The notes beneath the pieces are model-generated. The model did not search any database, was not told the origin of the DNA, and saw only the letters and a list, made by a program, of their open reading frames with translations. 64,000 bases of DNA from Marixanthomonas sp002364245. Lineage in GTDB: Bacteria > Bacteroidota > Bacteroidia > Flavobacteriales > Flavobacteriaceae. The position numbers and the translations under genes were made by a program. The stretch lies in NCBI GenBank assembly GCA_963973455.1, contig CAXAZF010000009.1, positions 1-64,000 on the forward strand, in the 5' to 3' direction. How positions within the stretch are numbered: position 1 is the stretch's first letter; each line of letters starts with the position of its first letter. Shown here one piece after another: positions 43,473-51,097 of this stretch.

Positions 43473-43921
43473 TGGAAACCACGTACACTGTAAAAAGCAT
43501 TCAAGACGGCTTTATATGGACGTTTAAATACGATTTAAACGGCAATTTAACAGCCTTTATAATTGATGAAGGCATATTGAGTGGTAAGCAAATGAAATGG
43601 CTTTTCAGCTCTGGTAAATTCCCGGCACTTGAAACCATTATGAAAAACGTCTGGATGGTAAACCTCAAGAAAAACTTTGAAATCACCATTGGCGAACCCG
43701 ATCTAAGCTTTGAAGCTTTCTGGAAGCTCTACAACCACAAAGTAAAAAAAGTGGCCAGTGAAAAAGCGTGGAAACGCCTCAGTAAAAAAGATAAAATGGA
43801 AGCCATCAAAGGCATAAAATCATACAATGGCATGTTGAGCCGAAAACATCAACACAAAGCCCACGCATCAACCTATATTAATCAACGGTATTGGGAAGAT
43901 GATCATAACTCAGTGCATTAA
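43472..43921 (+). CDS. Replication-protein-like phage protein
   Basis: 149-aa protein. The C-terminal half has FEAFWKLYNHKVKKVASEKAW … HASTYINQRYWEDD, the 'FW..Y..K..K..A..AW' pattern with W-E-D-D end found at the C-terminus of many phage replication/DnaD-like and replisome-organiser proteins. The N-terminal half is beta-rich and unknown. In a Mu-like phage it may aid replication initiation or be a captured domain. Confidence 0.65.
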   Translation: METTYTVKSIQDGFIWTFKYDLNGNLTAFIIDEGILSGKQMKWLFSSGKFPALETIMKNVWMVNLKKNFEITIGEPDLSFEAFWKLYNHKVKKVASEKAWKRLSKKDKMEAIKGIKSYNGMLSRKHQHKAHASTYINQRYWEDDHNSVH

Positions 43922-43938
43922 CCCTAAAACCCAAACCA

Positions 43939-44046
43939 ATGAGAATATTTATAATAATAATGATGATCATCGCCCTCTACATTGTCCTTATGGGCGATTG
44001 GGACGACTACGATGCCAACGATGACGACTTTATGAATTTAACGTAA
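43939..44046 (+). CDS. 35-aa membrane peptide with acidic tail
   Basis: MRIFIIIMMIIALYIVLMGD then WDDYDANDDDFMNLT: one hydrophobic segment and a strongly acidic tail. This single-pass form is compatible with a small holin-like or membrane-modulator peptide, but nothing more can be said. It fits between two genes in the same direction. Confidence 0.5.
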   Translation: MRIFIIIMMIIALYIVLMGDWDDYDANDDDFMNLT

Positions 44047-44074
44047 AATATAACCCTTAAAACCCGATACAAAA

Positions 44075-44512
44075 ATGAAACCCGTATTAGTAGAAAAAAA
44101 GAAAAACACCCGATACTCAACCTTTGCAAAAGTGAGTGTATCAAAAACAAACGTCATGTATATCAATCAAAAAGCAGTAGAACTGTTAGGCGATATTGAA
44201 AAGAACAATCTCTTTGTTTTTAAAGACGAAGGTGATAAGCCAAAATGGTACTTGCAACTGTCTCCAAAAGGTTACATCTCGATTAACAAAAAGAATAACA
44301 AGTACGGTTCTTGTCAAGTATCCCTCGGTGATATTGGCCAACAAATAAAAGACAGCTACGGTCACGAAGGCAAAAAAGCACTTGCCTTTAAAGTACTGGA
44401 AGCTGTTGAATATGAAGGTGAAAAATACTTCCCGTTGGATTTGATCAACGACACCCTTGAATTTCAAATGCCAAAAGAAAAACCGTACGAATTTGGAAAG
44501 AAAACCGGTTGA
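44075..44512 (+). CDS. Hypothetical phage protein
   Basis: 145-aa protein with an N-terminal basic part and beta-rich core (NVMYINQKAVELLGDIEK … YFPLDLINDTLEFQMP). No family recognised. It ends exactly at the stop of a convergent minus-strand small gene. Confidence 0.6.
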   Translation: MKPVLVEKKKNTRYSTFAKVSVSKTNVMYINQKAVELLGDIEKNNLFVFKDEGDKPKWYLQLSPKGYISINKKNNKYGSCQVSLGDIGQQIKDSYGHEGKKALAFKVLEAVEYEGEKYFPLDLINDTLEFQMPKEKPYEFGKKTG

Positions 44513-44680
44513 TCACTCAACCACATCAAAGGAACGGTTAAGGTATGTGGCCTCCAGTGGGTCGGCACCAAGCTCACGCTCGAGCTTGTCAAAACACTCC
44601 TCAAGCGAATCTGCCACCACCGCCGCATACCGATGACCGCCTCCTTCTGTGTACCGAAACCAATAAGCCGTTTTTACCAT
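44513..44680 (-). CDS. 55-aa hypothetical protein on the opposite strand
   Basis: MVKTAYWFRYTEGGGHRYAA … FDKLERELGADPLEATYLN has a beta-hairpin then helix pattern typical of real small proteins. It is the only minus-strand gene inside the early region, tail-to-tail with the 145-aa gene and head-to-head with the 84-aa gene. It may have its own promoter. Function unknown. Confidence 0.5.
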   Translation of the reverse strand: MVKTAYWFRYTEGGGHRYAAVVADSLEECFDKLERELGADPLEATYLNRSFDVVE

Positions 44681-44698
44681 AACACAAAATTACGCACT

Positions 44699-44953
44699 AT
44701 GCCACAATTACAAAAAGTTTACACCCTCGATATCACACCAGAGCAATTTTTAAACGCCTGCAGTCCGGAAGAGCTGCAAGAGGTCGATTTGCTTTTGAGT
44801 AAACCTTCCTATCAGCACCACATGAATAGTAGCAATCAACTTAAAAAAAATGATTTTCATTGTATGGAAAGTGGTTTTGGTGGTTCTAAATGCGCAATAC
44901 AATGTTCCGGTTGTAAGGATAGTGAAAAAGAAAGAAATCAACTTAAAAGTTAA
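44699..44953 (+). CDS. Cys-rich hypothetical phage protein
   Basis: 84-aa protein MPQLQKVYTLDITPEQFLNA … FGGSKCAIQCSGCKD. The C-terminal half has four Cys, with C-x3-C-x2-C spacing, a possible metal site. The start at 44699 is chosen over 44633, which lies inside the opposite-strand gene and precedes poor sequence. Confidence 0.6.
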   Translation: MPQLQKVYTLDITPEQFLNACSPEELQEVDLLLSKPSYQHHMNSSNQLKKNDFHCMESGFGGSKCAIQCSGCKDSEKERNQLKS

Positions 44954-44955
44954 GT

Positions 44956-45129
44956 ATGGACACATTAGAAAATCGAATAAAAGAAGTATCCCGAATTATA
45001 GAGGATCTGAAATATGCTAAAGAGCGTGCACGATCCCCAAAAAGCAAGCGCAACCTTAAAAACACGCTTCAACTTTTTAGTGCGATACTGGACGACTTAA
45101 AGGAATTGCAAAAACTAAAAACTCAATAA
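44956..45129 (+). CDS. 57-aa basic coiled-coil protein
   Basis: MDTLENRIKEVSRIIEDLKY … FSAILDDLKELQKLKTQ, almost all helical with heptad leucines. It is separated by 2 nt from its upstream neighbour and abuts the next ATG. Unknown function. Confidence 0.6.
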   Translation: MDTLENRIKEVSRIIEDLKYAKERARSPKSKRNLKNTLQLFSAILDDLKELQKLKTQ

Positions 45130-45345
45130 ATGCAAACCAAAAAAAACAGTTTAATCGAAGCCGTAACAAATACAGCTGTCGGGTTTGGAATCTCGTTGGT
45201 TTCCATCTTTATCATATTGCCATTATTAGGCATTGAAAGCACGCCAACAAAAAATGTAACCATAACCGTGTATTTTACTGTAATAAGCATTGTACGCAGC
45301 TATGTGTTGCGCAGGATATTTAATAAGAAAACAAACAATAGTTAA
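45130..45345 (+). CDS. DUF7220-like two-TM phage membrane protein
   Basis: 71-aa protein with two membrane segments (VGFGISLVSIFIILPLL and VTITVYFTVISIVRSYVLR), a form common for phage DUF7220 proteins and for some holins. Its tail is basic. The role is not proven; a holin role would need an accompanying late promoter, and it sits in the early block. Confidence 0.7.
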   Translation: MQTKKNSLIEAVTNTAVGFGISLVSIFIILPLLGIESTPTKNVTITVYFTVISIVRSYVLRRIFNKKTNNS

Positions 45346-45404
45346 TAACCAGAGGGCACTACCGCCACCAAGCAAGTATGTGCCCTCCTAAATCACGAAT
45401 GATT

Positions 45405-45944
45405 ATGAAAACAAATGTAACAATTTTAAAAATCGCAGTAACCTTGGTGTTGCTGTTGAACGTAGCAAGCCTTTTCGCACAAGATCGAATCACGCTTAAC
45501 ATTGCTCAAGACGCCAAATTTTTATTTATAGGCGATGACCGTGGCAACGATGCCGGAACCTTAGACTTACTCTTTAGAAGCGAATGGCAAGGCAAACAAA
45601 CATCCGTTGGTTATATGCTAGTAGCACCCGAGTTTGAATACAGCAACCTTCAAGGCGGTGATTATAGACGGTATTCATTAAACCTTGGCTACACCTTAAC
45701 CTTTGCAGCACCATTTGAGTTTACAGCCACCGCCGGGTATGGTGTAATAGACCGCAAACACGTGGGGGCCGATTTTAGTGCCGGCGCACAACTGGAAGCT
45801 GCATTTGCCATAAGCCCCAATTTTAAACTGTACACCGCCTATCAATTTACAGAGCGTAGTGATCTATACGAATACGGAACCCCAACCAGAGGCAGTGGCT
45901 TTATTGGGATTAAAATAGGATTGTTTAAAACCCGTGGAAGATGA
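45405..45944 (+). CDS. Phage-encoded outer-membrane beta-barrel-like protein
   Basis: 179-aa protein with a Sec signal peptide (ILKIAVTLVLLLNVASLFAQ) and alternating beta strands (RYSLNLGYTLTFAAPFEFTATAGYGVID … FKLYTAYQFT) ending GFIGIKIGLFKTRGR, like a small outer-membrane barrel. Start chosen at MKTNVTILK (45405). A phage gene for an outer-membrane protein could serve superinfection exclusion, receptor masking or host-surface change; this is inference. The next gene overlaps by 4 nt. Confidence 0.75.
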   Translation: MKTNVTILKIAVTLVLLLNVASLFAQDRITLNIAQDAKFLFIGDDRGNDAGTLDLLFRSEWQGKQTSVGYMLVAPEFEYSNLQGGDYRRYSLNLGYTLTFAAPFEFTATAGYGVIDRKHVGADFSAGAQLEAAFAISPNFKLYTAYQFTERSDLYEYGTPTRGSGFIGIKIGLFKTRGR

Positions 45945-46240
45945 AAATACCAATACTAATAACAGTAGTCGCGCTTTTAACTGCAGGCTTAGGCGCGTTT
46001 ATCGGTTGGATGCTTGCCAAGTATGGCCGACCATCCAAAACCAATTTAAAAGAACAATGCACCCATATCAATCACCAGTTGTTTGATATGGGTTTAAAAG
46101 AAGACCAGATCATCACCTTTTGGCAAGACACCATCGCTGAAGCTGAAATACGCCACCATTTGCCGAAATGCACCAATTGCGATGTTAACCAATGCGATGT
46201 ATGGTGCCGTAGTAAAGCGCGGTTTAGTATGGACTCTTAA
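45941..46240 (+). CDS. Membrane-anchored Cys-containing protein
   Basis: 99-aa protein with an N-terminal membrane anchor (ILITVVALLTAGLGAFIGWML), a helical middle and a C-terminal CTNCDVNQCDVWC segment (four Cys, possible metal or disulfide site). Coupled to the barrel gene by ATGA overlap. Function unknown. Confidence 0.65.
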   Translation: MKIPILITVVALLTAGLGAFIGWMLAKYGRPSKTNLKEQCTHINHQLFDMGLKEDQIITFWQDTIAEAEIRHHLPKCTNCDVNQCDVWCRSKARFSMDS

Positions 46241-46246
46241 ATGACT

Positions 46247-46305
46247 AATAACGCAAAGCTAAAACCCGTTTCAATGGGTTTTAGCGACCGTTATTCGGCG
46301 TTTTT
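46247..46305 (+). terminator. Nested-stem terminator after the early operon
   Basis: Outer stem AATAACG (46247-46253)/CGTTATT (46289-46295) encloses inner stem GCTAAAACCC-N8-GGGTTTTAGC (46258-46285), followed by CGGCGTTTTT. This strong structure lies in the 120-bp gap after 46240 and should end or weaken the long early transcript. Confidence 0.75.
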
Positions 46306-46324
46306 CAAAAAAATGGTATATTTG
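46294..46324 (+). promoter_or_regulatory. Promoter for the 46360-47176 genes
   Basis: -7 TATATTTG (46317-46324) is perfect; TTCG (46294-46297) at 19-nt spacing is a one-mismatch -33. It lies just after the terminator, so genes from 46360 can be transcribed separately. Confidence 0.6.
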
Positions 46325-46359
46325 TTGTACTCCCCAATATTTTAAAACCGTCAACTATT

Positions 46360-46533
46360 ATGGAAAAATTAGAACCCGGCGATGTAGTTCGTTTCAAACA
46401 CCAAGAAAACAAAAGTGGATCATTCACTTATGGAGGCACTGACTCTTATGGTAAAGCGATAATTTATTGGTTTTATCAAGGGGAGGTAAAAAAAACAACG
46501 GTAGAAAAAGAAGTATTAAAAAAAGTAGAATGA
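46360..46533 (+). CDS. DUF2158/YodC-like small protein
   Basis: 57-aa protein MEKLEPGDVVRFKHQENKSG … YWFYQGEVKKTTVEK with the P-G-D-V-V and W-F pattern of DUF2158 (YodC). These are small beta-rich proteins of unknown role. Its stop overlaps the next ATG (ATGA). Confidence 0.7.
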   Translation: MEKLEPGDVVRFKHQENKSGSFTYGGTDSYGKAIIYWFYQGEVKKTTVEKEVLKKVE

Positions 46534-46997
46534 AAAAACTACTCCTATTATTCGTATTGATCACAGCGCCGTTGTTTGCGCAAACTGGTAGTACTGCATA
46601 TAACCAACTTACCGGTAGTGATCTTAATGAGGTGACCTATAAAATAGACAGCTTTACCAGCAAAAGTATGCGCCTTACCAAAAAAGGCGATCAAAAATTT
46701 AAGCATACCGATACCGGGGTGATCGTGACGCAGCACTTTCAAAAATTCAATGCGCCCGAAAAAACAATGGCCATTACTTACAGCACCACGCCCAAAGGCA
46801 ATCGCTTATACGTAAACGATATCACCGTAACCGGAAACCAAGAGCTGCTCATTGACTTTTACGTGAAGTTTTGGGATACCACCATCCAACTGGATACCAC
46901 CAAAAGCGATCTCTTAGCCAATAGCCGCTACTTAAATGATCAAGTAAAGCTGTACGCCGGGAATACCCAAAAAATAACGGTAACGGGCTCCAAATGA
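46530..46997 (+). CDS. Exported hypothetical phage protein
   Basis: 155-aa protein with a Sec signal peptide (MKKLLLLFVLITAPLFAQ) and a beta-rich mature part (TGVIVTQHFQKFNAPEKTMAI). I start at 46530; the longer frame from 46467 runs through the previous gene. Coupled by ATGA at both ends. Looks like a periplasmic protein; function unknown. Confidence 0.7.
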   Translation: MKKLLLLFVLITAPLFAQTGSTAYNQLTGSDLNEVTYKIDSFTSKSMRLTKKGDQKFKHTDTGVIVTQHFQKFNAPEKTMAITYSTTPKGNRLYVNDITVTGNQELLIDFYVKFWDTTIQLDTTKSDLLANSRYLNDQVKLYAGNTQKITVTGSK

Positions 46998-47176
46998 AAA
47001 TAAGATACGATTTGCACTCAGCTTATGAAGCTGGCCATACCGAACATCCTCAAAAGGAAATGAAAAAATTAGGATTTGAAGTATTGTCTTTTGAAGGTGT
47101 GCCAATTGCAGATTGCGCAATAATGGAAATAATGCCAACTTCTAATGATTTACCTTCTTTTTTAGAAGTAATTTAA
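46994..47176 (+). CDS. 60-aa hypothetical phage protein
   Basis: Small alpha/beta protein MKIRYDLHSAYEAGHTEHPQ … AIMEIMPTSNDLPSFLEVI, coupled to the exported protein by ATGA. No family recognised. Confidence 0.55.
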   Translation: MKIRYDLHSAYEAGHTEHPQKEMKKLGFEVLSFEGVPIADCAIMEIMPTSNDLPSFLEVI

Positions 47177-47213
47177 CTGTTAACAACCCGTTAACTTCGA
47201 CCATATGCAAAGG

Positions 47214-47245
47214 GTTGCGTGGTATATAATTTGCTGTTATATTTG
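47214..47245 (+). promoter_or_regulatory. Promoter before the 65-aa gene
   Basis: -7 TATATTTG (47238-47245) is perfect, with GTTG (47214-47217) 20 nt upstream as a one-mismatch -33. The dyad GTTAAC-N5-GTTAAC (47179-47195) just upstream may be an operator. Confidence 0.6.
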
Positions 47246-47260
47246 TTAAAACCGCACCCT

Positions 47261-47458
47261 ATGCCCGTAGTTTCCAACCCAAACACCGCCCGAAAACACA
47301 AAGATGCCATCCGTGAGTACAACCGATTATCTGCCATTACCGAAAAAATAGGAAATGCAGTAGTCAAAAAATTCACAAACGAATATTGCTTGGCCAAAGC
47401 GGCACATAAGCATTATTTAAGTGCCGCCACCCTTGAAGATGTTATGTACCGGAGGTAG
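47261..47458 (+). CDS. 65-aa basic hypothetical phage protein
   Basis: MPVVSNPNTARKHKDAIREY … YCLAKAAHKHYLSAATLED, helical and basic. It has its own promoter with ATG close to the expected transcript start, and overlaps the convergent late gene by 17 nt. It could be a small DNA-binding or late-regulatory protein; no HTH is obvious. Confidence 0.55.
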   Translation: MPVVSNPNTARKHKDAIREYNRLSAITEKIGNAVVKKFTNEYCLAKAAHKHYLSAATLEDVMYRR

Positions 47459-48008
47459 GTAGTTTATAGCTTTCGTCATTAGGTTCTACAATGGGTACCG
47501 TTCCTTTAATCACATCTACATCGCCCGGCGTGAAGGTATTAAACTCATCCATCGCGCTAAGATCACGTAATTGACACACAAAGCTTTGCCGATATAAGTT
47601 TCCGGCATCGCCAGTATCAACCGGTGTAAATGCAATACGGCGCATACCGCTGTAACTTTCGCCATTGGTGCTGTGAAATAGTTGGTATACCTTTTTACAA
47701 TTCTGAAGAAAAGCGAGCGCGCTCTCTTGGTTGTAACTACCAACATAGGTATCTGCAAAGGTTTCAAAATAGTGGTACATATCCACTTGCACATTACAAT
47801 CTTGCGCTTTTTCTGAAAGGTCATCCACATCTATAATACGAATGGCATAAAACAATGCCGGCGTAGGGAATGGATGCTCGTCTTGCAAAAAATTAACTTG
47901 ATTGTGCCAAAGGTCTTGCCACGCTATTTCTTCAATATTGGCCGTTACTTTTTCGCAAAGCTCTTTGTACAGCTCGGTAAAATCTTGAATATAGTTTTCT
48001 GCTACCAT
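47442..48008 (-). CDS. Tail-terminator/completion-like phage protein
   Basis: 188-aa protein of the minus-strand head-tail operon, last in transcription order. It has a helical first half and a beta-rich centre (SGMRRIAFTPVDTGDAGNLYRQSFVCQLRDLSAMDEF) like the connector/terminator proteins placed next to gpG-like genes. The placement after gpG supports a neck/tail-completion role; the fold assignment is not certain. Confidence 0.6.
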   Translation of the reverse strand: MVAENYIQDFTELYKELCEKVTANIEEIAWQDLWHNQVNFLQDEHPFPTPALFYAIRIIDVDDLSEKAQDCNVQVDMYHYFETFADTYVGSYNQESALAFLQNCKKVYQLFHSTNGESYSGMRRIAFTPVDTGDAGNLYRQSFVCQLRDLSAMDEFNTFTPGDVDVIKGTVPIVEPNDESYKLPTSGT

Positions 48009-48009
48009 T

Positions 48010-48528
48010 TTAAAGGGTTTTAAATCGTTTTATAATAGTGTTTAAAAGCCATTCGTCCAGATCATCCATCAAGGTTTCACTATGGCCTATAAATTGTCGT
48101 TGTGGTATCACTACCGTAAATTGGTTTTTTTTGGTCAATGCCATGCCTTTCCATTTTCCTTGGCCGGTGGCTTTGTACATATACCAAAAGTACTTGCGGC
48201 TTTTTTCAGTAATACGAATGTTGAGCGTACCGCCGTTGTTATGGATATCGGCATACTCAGCATCGCTAAAAAAGGTTATTTTGCTCTTACCGTCATCTTC
48301 CACATCCAAGCTGTTGAGCAAATGCGAGCTTTTAACCAGTATTTTACGTCCGGGGTCAATATCACCTTTTCGGTTTTCCCACTTTTCAAACCCTTTATCG
48401 GTAAACCCTTGATTGTAAAAACTATCTTGAAAAAAGTTTAACCCGGTCACACGCGCATAGCGAATGGCATCCTTTTTAAGGGTGCGTGCCATTTGTAAAA
48501 AATCGGGGTTCTTTTCAATTTTACTCAT
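48010..48528 (-). CDS. Phage virion morphogenesis protein (Mu gpG-like)
   Basis: 172-aa protein of the phage virion morphogenesis family (gpG/tail-completion). Typical pieces are FEKWENRKGDIDPGRKILVK and SHLLNSLD, then the beta segment YADIHNNGGTLNIRI and IPQRQFIGHSETL. It acts in head/tail joining. It overlaps the gpF-like gene by 8 nt. Confidence 0.85.
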   Translation of the reverse strand: MSKIEKNPDFLQMARTLKKDAIRYARVTGLNFFQDSFYNQGFTDKGFEKWENRKGDIDPGRKILVKSSHLLNSLDVEDDGKSKITFFSDAEYADIHNNGGTLNIRITEKSRKYFWYMYKATGQGKWKGMALTKKNQFTVVIPQRQFIGHSETLMDDLDEWLLNTIIKRFKTL

Positions 48529-49258
48529 CGTCCGGGCGTTTCAGTTTTTTTAGTTTATCCAGTTCCTTTTTTGGAATGGCGAAATACGGATGATCTTCTT
48601 CATTAAACACCTTGCCGGTTTTGCCTACGTGGTTATCAAAGCCTTTATCAATTTTAACTTTTGGCGTTCCCTTGGTTGCCTTTTTAGAAGTCTGCTGCAC
48701 CGAGCAACGGCACCGGAACCCATTAGGTGGGTAATGCGTATCCCAAAATTTGTCGTTTAGCGGTTTAATGATACCGTCCAGTTTGTCATGTTCATCGCGC
48801 ACACGCTCATCGCCTACGGTTCTATACATAAGGTTGGGAAATAAATCGCTGTCTTTTTCAAACTTTTGCCATTGCTTGGCCGCTTGCGAGCTTCGTCTGG
48901 CGGTTTGATATTCTGCCTGAAGATAGTTTTGATTGTACGTTTTATGAACCGCTAACACCTTTCTACGGAAGTCTGTCCACTTGCGTATTTTACCATCATC
49001 GTCAACCAACAGCTCGTTAAACTCCACCAATTGCTGATAGCTTTTAGCGGCACTAAACAAGTATAAGTTATTTTGAATTTCAGTAACGAGAAGGTCACCG
49101 TCTTTATTCAGTTTATCCCATTCTTTGCCATAGCCTTTTTTCGCCCCTTTTTGAAGCTCTTCATAGGTTTTTAATAGCAACTCTTTGTCAAGGTCTTTTG
49201 GCTTGAGCTTTTTATCGAACAATGCCCTGGCAATTCGGGTGATCAATTTATCCCACAC
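48521..49258 (-). CDS. Mu gpF-like minor head protein
   Basis: 245-aa minor capsid protein (phage head morphogenesis family). The C-terminal signature PPNGFRCRCSVQQTSKKATKG is diagnostic, after the helical N-terminus. The only standard start is GTG (49258). The open frame continues 32 codons further up, to the 10-A tract at 49347-49356, with sensible sequence (AAFYNHEGCGHEHEPPQAID), so its true N-terminus may come from a frameshift from the portal gene. Confidence 0.9.
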   Translation of the reverse strand: MWDKLITRIARALFDKKLKPKDLDKELLLKTYEELQKGAKKGYGKEWDKLNKDGDLLVTEIQNNLYLFSAAKSYQQLVEFNELLVDDDGKIRKWTDFRRKVLAVHKTYNQNYLQAEYQTARRSSQAAKQWQKFEKDSDLFPNLMYRTVGDERVRDEHDKLDGIIKPLNDKFWDTHYPPNGFRCRCSVQQTSKKATKGTPKVKIDKGFDNHVGKTGKVFNEEDHPYFAIPKKELDKLKKLKRPDDE

Positions 49259-49323
49259 CGAGAGATCAATCGCCTGCGGTGGTTCGTGTTCGTGGCCACA
49301 GCCTTCGTGGTTGTAAAATGCGG

Positions 49324-50667
49324 CTATTTTAAGGGCGTTGTTGGGCTTTTTTTTTTACTGTTGCCTTTGTCGTCCTCTTCCGTAGGATTGTTTGAAAATG
49401 GGCGGTTATATCCGGTAATGGTAATACCACTACGTTGGCTCAGCTCGTCCACGTCCAATTCAAAACCTGCAGTAGCTAATTTAACTGCGCTTTCCACGTA
49501 CTCTTTTTGATCAAGTTCGTCACTCTCATCCCAATCAAACTGAAGGTTTGCCAACGGCGTGTAAAAACTTGAAATTTTAGGAAGCCTTGGCAATAGCTCT
49601 TTATTGATAATGTACTTTACAAAAAGCTTATCGCTTTCGTGGCGATCGTCTGCCACTTCGGCCATAACTTTTAAGCTGCCATACGTACCGGCATTTTCTT
49701 TATTTTGAGTGGTACCATCTTGCCCCAGTACACGTTTGGATATTTCAGAATTTAGTAAATCCAGAAACTCCTTAAATACCCGGAAGGCATCCGTTTGCGG
49801 AACCGCACCCAAAGTAAACTCTTCATTGCCTTGCAGCACCATGACGTGGTTGCTATGCATTGCCAATCCCATTTCGAGTAACTCCTCTTGGCGGCCGGTC
49901 GTCATATTATCGGTATTGATAATAATAGGCGGTACACCAAACTTATGCAAGTGATCGAGCCAAGCACCCATTGCTTGCTTTTTGGCAAGGATATAGGTTG
50001 CTATTTGGCTTAAAATACCAAGGTCGCCATTGTTGCCAATCTCAATGTAATAGTTGGCAAGGTTACCAGATACATACGAGGTTCCTTTTTCGCCACCGGC
50101 TTCTTCAGCAATCTCTTGGCGGTGTGGTAAAATATGCGCCATTGGCATTGGCGTGCATTCCATTAATTCGCCATTCTCATCGGTATCAAAAAGCTCCAGT
50201 ACTTTAATGCCGGTAAACTTGCTCATTACCGTTTGGTATAAAAAGGTTTCAAACCACGGTTGCTCGAGTAAGTTTTTTACATCGGGATTGGTATCGCCGC
50301 TTTCGGTCACTAAATCCCATTTACTGCGTACTACACGTAAAATACGGCTTTCCATCACACTCATAAAGTGCGCATCGAGCATTAAGTTTTCGTACAATTC
50401 TGATAAAAATAGTAAGCTTGGCCGTTCGGGGTCGGTCGCTAACGAAACGGCATCGTTCCAATCTTTGATCTCTTTGGGTACAAAGAAAGTATTCGACTTT
50501 TTAACCTTTCCGGAAAGTGATTTTTTACCACCTCTGGATGAGTCGCGTGAAACCATTTCCACCCGAAGCCTATCCTCCGGTATGCCTTTCAGCACTCGAT
50601 TTGAAATAGAGCTGTTTGCAATGGCAATTGCAGCTGTTTGTTTTCGTATCCAATTTCCTAATCCCAT
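49324..50667 (-). CDS. Portal protein, DUF935 (Mu gp29-like)
   Basis: 447-aa portal protein for DNA entry at the head vertex. It has DUF935 features (MPMAHILPHRQEIAEEAGG; FAEVADDRHESDKLF type region; ALPKISSF-like segment LPRLPKISSFYTPLANLQFDWDE). It ends in a lysine run encoded by ten A (residues 438-440) and seven more codons. It starts 1 nt after the DUF1320 gene stop. Confidence 0.92.
   Translation of the reverse strand: MGLGNWIRKQTAAIAIANSSISNRVLKGIPEDRLRVEMVSRDSSRGGKKSLSGKVKKSNTFFVPKEIKDWNDAVSLATDPERPSLLFLSELYENLMLDAHFMSVMESRILRVVRSKWDLVTESGDTNPDVKNLLEQPWFETFLYQTVMSKFTGIKVLELFDTDENGELMECTPMPMAHILPHRQEIAEEAGGEKGTSYVSGNLANYYIEIGNNGDLGILSQIATYILAKKQAMGAWLDHLHKFGVPPIIINTDNMTTGRQEELLEMGLAMHSNHVMVLQGNEEFTLGAVPQTDAFRVFKEFLDLLNSEISKRVLGQDGTTQNKENAGTYGSLKVMAEVADDRHESDKLFVKYIINKELLPRLPKISSFYTPLANLQFDWDESDELDQKEYVESAVKLATAGFELDVDELSQRSGITITGYNRPFSNNPTEEDDKGNSKKKSPTTPLK
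49346..49356 (-). other. Ten-A slippery tract between portal and gpF frames
   Basis: On the coding strand, ten A followed by G (49356-49346). A -1 slip here moves ribosomes or polymerase from the portal frame to the gpF frame, which is open from this very tract onward. The fusion would be about 715 aa. Confidence 0.55.
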
Positions 50668-50668
50668 G

Positions 50669-51097
50669 TTATAAATAGTTATTTGGGTTTTTATTATTTC
50701 CGTAAATCACTCTTGGCTTTACTTCGCCCTCTTCATCTTTTCGAGATGGCAACCCGGCATAGGCGTTTCCGCTTTCAAGTTTATCCAGTTCTTTAAGTGC
50801 CCACTCATAATCGGTGCGGATATCATCGGTTATTTTTCGAGCTGCATTACGCCGTAAAAATTTGTATAAAACTAAGTTCATTAATATTTGAAGGATCACT
50901 CCATTACGATCGTCATCCTCTTCAGCAAAAACCGTTTCCATATCATACCTTCCGGAAAGCTTTGATGTGATATAATCAATTTGCCGCTTTTCAATTTTTT
51001 CAAGTGTATATGAAGCTCCTGCTGTTGAGTTTGCCTCGAGCAAGCGGCTTTGGATATCCGCTTCAAAATCTTCTTCAGTAAGAAATATATAGGCCAT
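50669..51097 (-). CDS. DUF1320 (Mu gp36-like) protein
   Basis: 142-aa protein of the DUF1320 head-tail-connector-type family: AYIFLTEEDFEADIQSRLLE … RQIDYITSKLSGRYDME, then a helical LVLYKFLRRNAARKITDDIR. It overlaps the terminase gene by 1 nt and precedes the portal gene by 1 nt. Likely a head-completion protein. Confidence 0.85.
   Translation of the reverse strand: MAYIFLTEEDFEADIQSRLLEANSTAGASYTLEKIEKRQIDYITSKLSGRYDMETVFAEEDDDRNGVILQILMNLVLYKFLRRNAARKITDDIRTDYEWALKELDKLESGNAYAGLPSRKDEEGEVKPRVIYGNNKNPNNYL

Noticed and set aside
46467..46529. Longer start of the 46530 exported protein
   Set aside because: The extra 21 residues are read through the preceding DUF2158-like gene and would hide the signal peptide.
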